64,000 bases of DNA from Gammaproteobacteria bacterium 42_54_T18 (lineage in GTDB: Bacteria > Pseudomonadota > Gammaproteobacteria > Pseudomonadales > Ketobacteraceae). The translations under genes and the position numbers were made by a program. Below are positions 59,488-64,000 of the stretch, one piece after another (the stretch's first letter is position 1; each line of letters starts with the position of its first letter). The notes beneath the pieces were generated by a model. It worked only from the letters and a program-made list of their open reading frames with translations, searched no databases and was not told the DNA's origin. The stretch is from NCBI GenBank assembly GCA_002163245.1, contig MAAL01000194.1, positions 1-64,000 on the forward strand. The letters are read 5' to 3'.

Positions 59488-60618
59488 ATGAGCAGCAATT
59501 CAATGAACAAAGACAACAGCTTTTTTGCAAGTGCAAAAAACTTTGTACGCCACGCCATTGAGCGTCGCACAAGCCCTGAGCGTTTTATTCTTTCTGATAA
59601 AACCCCCAATGAGGTTATCTATAGCGAAGGCATTATGAAACTTCGTTATTACCCCCATACCGATACCACCTCCTTTCAGTTAGACGATGAACAAGTCACA
59701 CCCACGCAACAGAAACATCGCGTACCCGTTGTATTAGTGCCTCCGCTAGGGGTATACGGTTGGATTTATGACTTGATGGCAGAGCGAAGCTGGGTACGTT
59801 TTCTTAATGCCCGTGGGTTTGAAGTCTACTTAGTGGACTGGGGTGACCCAAGTAAAGAAGATTCAGACCTTAGCTTAGAAACCTATGTCAACCAGTGGCA
59901 TAAAAATGCTATTGAAGAAGTACACAAGCACAGCGGCGTTGATAAAGTGTCTCTTGTAGGTTATTGCATGGGGGGATTGCTAACCCTGCTGTACGCGGGT
60001 GCCCATGAGCATGACAATATCCAAAATATTGTGACGATTGCCAGCCCTATTGATTTTCATAAAAATCACATTCAAGGAAAGATGTTATCGGCCTTGGATA
60101 AAGCGACAAAAAAGATCCCACTCAGCAAATTGGAATTCGACCCCGCATCGTTTCATGTGCCTGGTGATGTATTAGCCGTTTTATTTAAAATGACCAATCC
60201 ATTGGCGGGTGTGTTCAGCTATTTTGATTTAGTACGTAACTTGTCTGATCGTGATTATATTAAGGCCCACCTAACCACAAAAGAATGGTTTACCAATATG
60301 GCAGACTATCCCGGTGCAACCGTTCAACAACTGGGCTTAAAATTTTCACTACGCAACCAACTCGCCAGCGGCATTATTCCGTTAACCGATCATGTTGCCG
60401 ACTTCTCTCGTATTAAGGCAAATTTTTTAGGTTTTGCAGGTAACACTGATAATATTGTGAGTATTCCTGCCGCTAAAAAAATCATGGAACTACTTCCAAC
60501 AGATGATAAAACATTTGAAGTAGTACCCGGTGGCCACGCTGGTGTGTTTGCTGGTGGAAAAGCGAAAAAACATACTTGGACAATGACTGCCGATTGGTTA
60601 GCAGAACGTTCAGCATAA
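59488..60618 (+). CDS. phaC: PHA synthase-like alpha/beta hydrolase (class III type)
   Basis: 376 residues. The lipase-like box is GYCMGG with a cysteine nucleophile, the mark of poly(3-hydroxyalkanoate) synthases. The triad is completed by Asp in AGNTDNIVS and His in PGGHAGVFAGG. VDWGDPSKEDSDLSLETYV is also typical of PhaC. The length fits class III PhaC, which normally needs PhaE, but no phaE is adjacent. It should polymerise hydroxyacyl-CoA into storage granules. Single gene, closed by a strong terminator. Confidence 0.85.
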   Translation: MSSNSMNKDNSFFASAKNFVRHAIERRTSPERFILSDKTPNEVIYSEGIMKLRYYPHTDTTSFQLDDEQVTPTQQKHRVPVVLVPPLGVYGWIYDLMAERSWVRFLNARGFEVYLVDWGDPSKEDSDLSLETYVNQWHKNAIEEVHKHSGVDKVSLVGYCMGGLLTLLYAGAHEHDNIQNIVTIASPIDFHKNHIQGKMLSALDKATKKIPLSKLEFDPASFHVPGDVLAVLFKMTNPLAGVFSYFDLVRNLSDRDYIKAHLTTKEWFTNMADYPGATVQQLGLKFSLRNQLASGIIPLTDHVADFSRIKANFLGFAGNTDNIVSIPAAKKIMELLPTDDKTFEVVPGGHAGVFAGGKAKKHTWTMTADWLAERSA

Positions 60619-60621
60619 TAC

Positions 60622-60673
60622 AAAATAGGCATAAAAAAAGAGCAATATATTGCTCTTTTTTTATGCCTATTTT
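60622..60673. terminator. Strong bidirectional terminator
   Basis: A long near-perfect inverted repeat (AAAATAGGCATAAAAAAAGA... against its complement) with a T-run at both ends separates the convergent PHA synthase and superoxide-reductase-like genes. Confidence 0.9.
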
Positions 60674-60703
60674 TAGGTCTGGTATAACACGTAGATTAAT
60701 AAA

Positions 60704-61138
60704 TTATACCGTTTCAGCACTTACCCACACATCGTGTTTATTACAAACACTCATCACATACAACACACCGCTATAACCTGCAACATCGTAACTTGATACC
60801 GGTGCATCCTTCATTGGATCAAACATTGTTTCACCCAACAAATTCATTTTCTCATCAAACAACTGATGTTTAACAATGTAATGCTCGTAGCCATGCATCC
60901 CATGTGGGGTTGTTACCTTTACGGTAGACTTACCGTCGACTTTACTCACTTCTACAACAGGCAAATGACCCGCTGCTTTTGCTGCCCATCGACCTGGATT
61001 TTCTTTGGTCAGATAAAATGAACCTTCAAAAGAACTGGTTAAATTACCGGCTTTTTTTGTCTCTGCAACACCGGTTTTAGCAACAGTAGTTAGCGCCGCC
61101 CCTGCCGCAACAGCCCCCATAAATTTACGTCTATCCAT
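60704..61138 (-). CDS. Tat-exported superoxide-reductase-like protein
   Basis: 144 residues from ATG 61138, behind a strong AGGAGAGG site. The N-terminus is a twin-arginine signal (MDRRKFMGAVAAGAAL). The mature part has the order of iron ligands of neelaredoxin/desulfoferrodoxin centre II: His in AGHLPVVEV, His pair in PHGMHGYEHYI, and the Cys and His of VCNKHDVW. This site reduces superoxide to peroxide. Export is consistent with detoxification of periplasmic superoxide. The usual Glu-Lys pair before the first His is not evident, so activity is likely but not certain. Confidence 0.78.
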   Translation of the reverse strand: MDRRKFMGAVAAGAALTTVAKTGVAETKKAGNLTSSFEGSFYLTKENPGRWAAKAAGHLPVVEVSKVDGKSTVKVTTPHGMHGYEHYIVKHQLFDEKMNLLGETMFDPMKDAPVSSYDVAGYSGVLYVMSVCNKHDVWVSAETV

Positions 61139-61410
61139 ATCCCTCTCCTCTGTATTTTTACGGTATCTCATTGGTGTGAATAAGATCATATACAATTCAA
61201 TCATTAATGTCTTCTACTTGCGGCCTCGGTGAAATTAACACCGACAACAACATTGCCAAAAGGTACTCTAGGCTTCTATTCTGTTAAAACAGACACCCTT
61301 CATATTTCATATACTGAGACCTTTATTTCATGCAAGTGCTTATTGACCTATATAGGAACGTACTTTCAGACAATATCAAAAACATCACGAAGAATACCAA
61401 AAGAAGTATA

Positions 61411-62025
61411 GTGCAATCACACCACCTACTCGTAAAACAATGTTTAACAACCATGCTACTGACTTTTCTAATGTGCCTAATTGCTACAACATCCTGGGCG
61501 CAAAATAATAACTCCCCTGAGAACATTACTGCACTGACATTAGAAGCCCGACAATTAACCAAAGCCTATATGAAAACCCTTAAAAAAGCACTCCGCGGTA
61601 GCATTATTGCGTCTGGTCCCGCAGCAACCATTAATGTATGTTCCGTCAGTGCTCCCGCTATTGAGCGGTCTCTTGGCTCTCAGCATAACTGGCAAATCTC
61701 TCGTACCAGCACCCGCATTCGTAACCCAAACAATCGACCTGACCCTTGGGAACGACGTGTATTGCAAAATTTCGCTTCAAAGATAAAACAGGGGGCCCCT
61801 GTTAAAGGCTTAGAAGAAACCGCCGTGATTAACCTAAATGGCAGGCCGACATTTCGTTATATGAAAGCCATTCCTGTCGGCAATGTATGCTTAACCTGTC
61901 ATGGTCGCAAAATTTCAGGAAGCGTCGCTACTGCGATTAATGATCGTTACCCTTCGGATCAAGCCAAAGGCTATAGAAGAGGGGAATTACGCGGGGCATT
62001 TACGTTATATAAGTACCTCAACTAA
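61411..62025 (+). CDS. DUF3365 (Tll0287-like) haem protein
   Basis: About 204 residues from GTG 61411, preceded by AAGAAG; upstream ATG 61330 and downstream ATG 61453 are alternatives. A signal peptide (MLLTFLMCLIATTSWA) leads to a PAS-like DUF3365 domain: PAATINVCSVSAPAIERSL, STRIRNPNNRPDPWE and the haem motif VCLTCHG (CxxCH). DUF3365 proteins are periplasmic c-type haem sensors or redox proteins. It lies divergent from the superoxide-reductase-like gene, suggesting a shared redox role. Confidence 0.85.
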   Translation: MQSHHLLVKQCLTTMLLTFLMCLIATTSWAQNNNSPENITALTLEARQLTKAYMKTLKKALRGSIIASGPAATINVCSVSAPAIERSLGSQHNWQISRTSTRIRNPNNRPDPWERRVLQNFASKIKQGAPVKGLEETAVINLNGRPTFRYMKAIPVGNVCLTCHGRKISGSVATAINDRYPSDQAKGYRRGELRGAFTLYKYLN

Positions 62026-62040
62026 ATAACAGACAACACC

Positions 62041-62727
62041 TTACGATGCTGCCCGACCACGAAATAACGATAAAGGATCAGTATCAAAATCACCTAAGTA
62101 TGCAGCTTTTAGTGCAGGTAACTCTTTTCTCGCAATATCCGTTGCATAGGGCTCTATTAAACAAATAATTTGATAAATCCCACGTTTTAACGCCCATGGA
62201 TCCATATCACTGGGGCGCTCTTTTTGTACCTCAATGGATTGTAAAAAGGATGCCCAAGATGTCAAAATCACCCATAGATTTAGCATTAACGCATCAATTT
62301 CATCATCTGATGCAATCACCAAACCCGACTCCACCATACCTTTTACGATCGCTTTACCCATGGCAACAGTGGTACTAGAAAACACAAAATACTCTTTCCT
62401 TAGGGTTTCACTTTCTTTTAACAGATGCTCTAAATCTCTGTGTAAAAAACGGTAGTTCCACATATTTTGAAAAATTATTTCAAAGTAATGCACCTTATCA
62501 TCAAAGGTAAGGGGGCGGTCCATTGGTAAAACCATTGAACTGCTCACAATATCTCGATAAGTACTGAAGAGGTCGAAAATAATCTCAGCTTTATTGCTAA
62601 AATGATAATACAGATTACCAGGGCTTATACCTAAAGCGGCAGCAATATGATTGGTAGAGACATTTCGCTCACCTTGTTCATTGAACATCGCCAAACTGGC
62701 CTGCAAGATACGATCACGCGTTTTCAT
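62041..62727 (-). CDS. TetR-family transcriptional regulator
   Basis: 228 residues. The N-terminal HTH is typical (RDRILQASLAMFNEQGERNVSTNHIAAALGISPGNLYYHF, shown for its order: recognition part GISPGNLYYHF). The C-terminal ligand domain is helical. Divergent from the aldehyde dehydrogenase gene across 352 nt containing a 31-bp palindrome, so it probably represses that gene and itself. Ligand unknown; an aldehyde or acyl derivative is plausible. Confidence 0.92.
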   Translation of the reverse strand: MKTRDRILQASLAMFNEQGERNVSTNHIAAALGISPGNLYYHFSNKAEIIFDLFSTYRDIVSSSMVLPMDRPLTFDDKVHYFEIIFQNMWNYRFLHRDLEHLLKESETLRKEYFVFSSTTVAMGKAIVKGMVESGLVIASDDEIDALMLNLWVILTSWASFLQSIEVQKERPSDMDPWALKRGIYQIICLIEPYATDIARKELPALKAAYLGDFDTDPLSLFRGRAAS

Positions 62728-62815
62728 TGTTTCTTTTAACTTACCTCAAAATACATCGATTTTAGCCACAAAAGCGTCGCACTATTTCCCTAGCCGCCCC
62801 TAACTGACTTTCTAA

Positions 62816-62846
62816 CCATGGATACCAAATATCTCGGTATCTATGG
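62816..62846. promoter_or_regulatory. Probable TetR operator
   Basis: CCATGGATACC (62816-62826) and GGTATCTATGG (62836-62846) form an inverted repeat with 10 of 11 positions paired and a 9-nt centre. Its position between a TetR gene and its divergent neighbour makes it a natural autoregulatory operator. Confidence 0.6.
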
Positions 62847-62926
62847 ACAAAAGTCTACACCGGCGGCAATTATATTTACTTTTTATCCGCCTTTTTTGGC
62901 TATTTTGTTATTTTTTTGGTTAACAG

Positions 62927-62955
62927 TTGACAGTTTAGAGCAAAAGCTCTAAAAA
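62927..62955 (+). promoter_or_regulatory. Promoter candidate with internal palindrome
   Basis: A consensus -35 (TTGACA, 62927-62932) is followed 17 nt later by a weak -10 (TAAAAA). The spacer contains a perfect palindrome TTTAGAGC-AAAA-GCTCTAAA (62934-62953), which could be a second repressor site. Confidence 0.4.
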
Positions 62956-63079
62956 AGGTAAACATACTTTCAATTGATTGCTGATTATATAGCTATTCAA
63001 TGGGTCTCTAAACCATGCGAATAGCACCAAATAAGATGTAAACACCCTTTTGATGACCCAATTAACCGAGGAAACAGTC

Positions 63080-64000
63080 ATGGTTACGAATGTTGCCCAG
63101 ATGGCAGAACACAATAAAGATGCACTAGATTTGCAGCGAATTTTTACCTCTCAACAAAAAGCCTATCGCGCAAACCCTATGCCAACTGCCGATGAGCGCA
63201 TTGAGCACATCAAACGTCTAAAACCCGCTTTGTTAAAGTATATGCCGGCATTAGAGCAAGCTATTAGCGACGATTTTAGTAACCGTAGTGTCTCAGAAAC
63301 CAAAGTAGCAGAAATGATGTCCTGCTTAGAGGCTATCAAATACCATATCAAGCACGTAAAAAAGTGGATGCAGGACGATAAACGCCACGTACCGGCAGCA
63401 TTCAAACCAGCAAAAGCCAAAGTGGTTTATCAGCCATTAGGGGTTGTCGGTATTATCGTACCGTGGAACTACCCAGTGTACCTTGCAATGGGACCACTGT
63501 TACCAGCACTTGCCGCTGGTAACCGTGTAATGATCAAAATGTCTGAGTTCACGCCCCGCACCTCAGAAATCTTCAAACAGATGATCGCTGAAGTCTTCCC
63601 TGAAGATCATGTTGCTGTTGTCACCGGTGAAGCAGATGTTGCTATGGCATTCACCAAGTTACCGTTTAACCACATCCTATTTACCGGTTCTACCTCCGTT
63701 GGCAAACACGTAATGCGAGCTGCGGCAGAAAACCTAACTCCCGTTACCTTGGAACTCGGTGGTAAGTCTCCAGCCATCATCAGCGAATCATTCCCAATGA
63801 ATGAGGCAGCAGAACGATTAAGTTTTGGTAAAGCGCTGAATGTAGGCCAAACCTGTATCGCCCCCGATTACATTTTATGCCCTCAGAACAAGGTCGACAC
63901 ACTGGTTGATGAGTTTAAAACCGTCATTAGCAAATGGTATCCAACCATGCGCAACAACGATGATTACTCAGCGGTCATCAATGATCGCCAGCATCAACGT
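63080..64000 (+). CDS. calB: Aldehyde dehydrogenase, coniferyl-aldehyde-dehydrogenase type (partial)
   Basis: Starts at ATG 63080 behind GAGGAAAC and runs 307 codons to the window edge. It shows the class 3-like ALDH order: VVGIIVPWNYPVYLAMGPLLPALAAGN (binding site; quoted for its core PWNYP), ILFTGSTSVGKHV (cofactor loop), LELGGKSP (catalytic Glu) and NVGQTCIAPDY (catalytic Cys). It oxidises aldehydes to acids with NAD(P). The coniferyl-aldehyde assignment follows general resemblance; a fatty-aldehyde substrate is equally possible. Confidence 0.85.
   Translation, partial: MVTNVAQMAEHNKDALDLQRIFTSQQKAYRANPMPTADERIEHIKRLKPALLKYMPALEQAISDDFSNRSVSETKVAEMMSCLEAIKYHIKHVKKWMQDDKRHVPAAFKPAKAKVVYQPLGVVGIIVPWNYPVYLAMGPLLPALAAGNRVMIKMSEFTPRTSEIFKQMIAEVFPEDHVAVVTGEADVAMAFTKLPFNHILFTGSTSVGKHVMRAAAENLTPVTLELGGKSPAIISESFPMNEAAERLSFGKALNVGQTCIAPDYILCPQNKVDTLVDEFKTVISKWYPTMRNNDDYSAVINDRQHQR

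Larger units (their letters stand above)
62728..63079. other. Divergent regulatory region tetR / aldehyde dehydrogenase
   Basis: 352 nt with a 31-bp operator-like palindrome (62816-62846) about 90 nt before the tetR start and a promoter candidate at 62927-62955 for the dehydrogenase gene. No coding sequence is apparent. Confidence 0.5.

Overview
The window looks like chromosome of a moderately AT-rich marine-type gammaproteobacterium. FklB, YbaN/DUF454, AapJQMP, DUF3336-patatin, PHA synthase, a large acetyl-CoA hydrolase/transferase and a coniferyl-aldehyde-dehydrogenase-type ALDH all fit, and an Oceanospirillales-like aerobic heterotroph is a reasonable but unproven guess. There are no rRNA or tRNA genes, no CRISPR array and no intact transposase.

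Layout. 1-1942: a secreted protein cut by the window edge, coupled to a HAMP-GGDEF diguanylate cyclase. 2417-4884: DUF4266 lipoprotein, DUF3570 outer-membrane-like protein and ApbE flavin transferase, in overlapping order. 5032-8591: FKBP isomerase, two GST-fold proteins, YbaN and an SDR. 8732-12806: aapJQMP amino-acid ABC transporter, followed by two sensor kinases (to 16970). 17073-19229: a DUF5666-type lipoprotein with an acidic tandem-repeat tail and a DUF6502 protein. 19445-26809: a small orphan gene, a GGDEF-EAL protein, an SSB paralogue, a SWIM-SNF2 ATPase and a companion protein. 27117-31883: a large dipeptidase/amidohydrolase-like lipoprotein, an HSL-type esterase and a patatin. 32047-38233: a periplasmic binding protein with a PAS-GGDEF cyclase, acetyl-CoA hydrolase and an AraC regulator. 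38407-39434: tandem SRPBCC proteins.

The accessory core is 39600-44168. Two toxin-immunity modules stand in tandem on the minus strand. Each ends about 40 nt downstream in a related hairpin, and each begins at the same in-frame 9-bp junction. Next to them is a palindrome-dense, more GC-rich island scar that cuts fliR after about 60 codons, leaving an orphan fliQ without fliP. A TPR cluster and a possible zincin protease follow (44534-48378).

The most striking locus is 48545-58964, a giant TSP3-repeat lipoprotein of about 3,480 residues. It is split by a run of 10 C (coding strand) just after its N-terminal domain. Nine or twelve C would restore one frame, so it is either a phase-variable surface protein caught OFF or a homopolymer sequencing error. 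The right end holds a class III-like PHA synthase, a Tat-exported superoxide-reductase-like protein, a DUF3365 haem protein, and a TetR gene divergent from an aldehyde dehydrogenase that runs off the window.

Together the genes describe a cell with heavy c-di-GMP and phosphorelay signalling, often encoded beside periplasmic solute-binding proteins, plus lipid and storage-polymer metabolism and one recently rearranged island.
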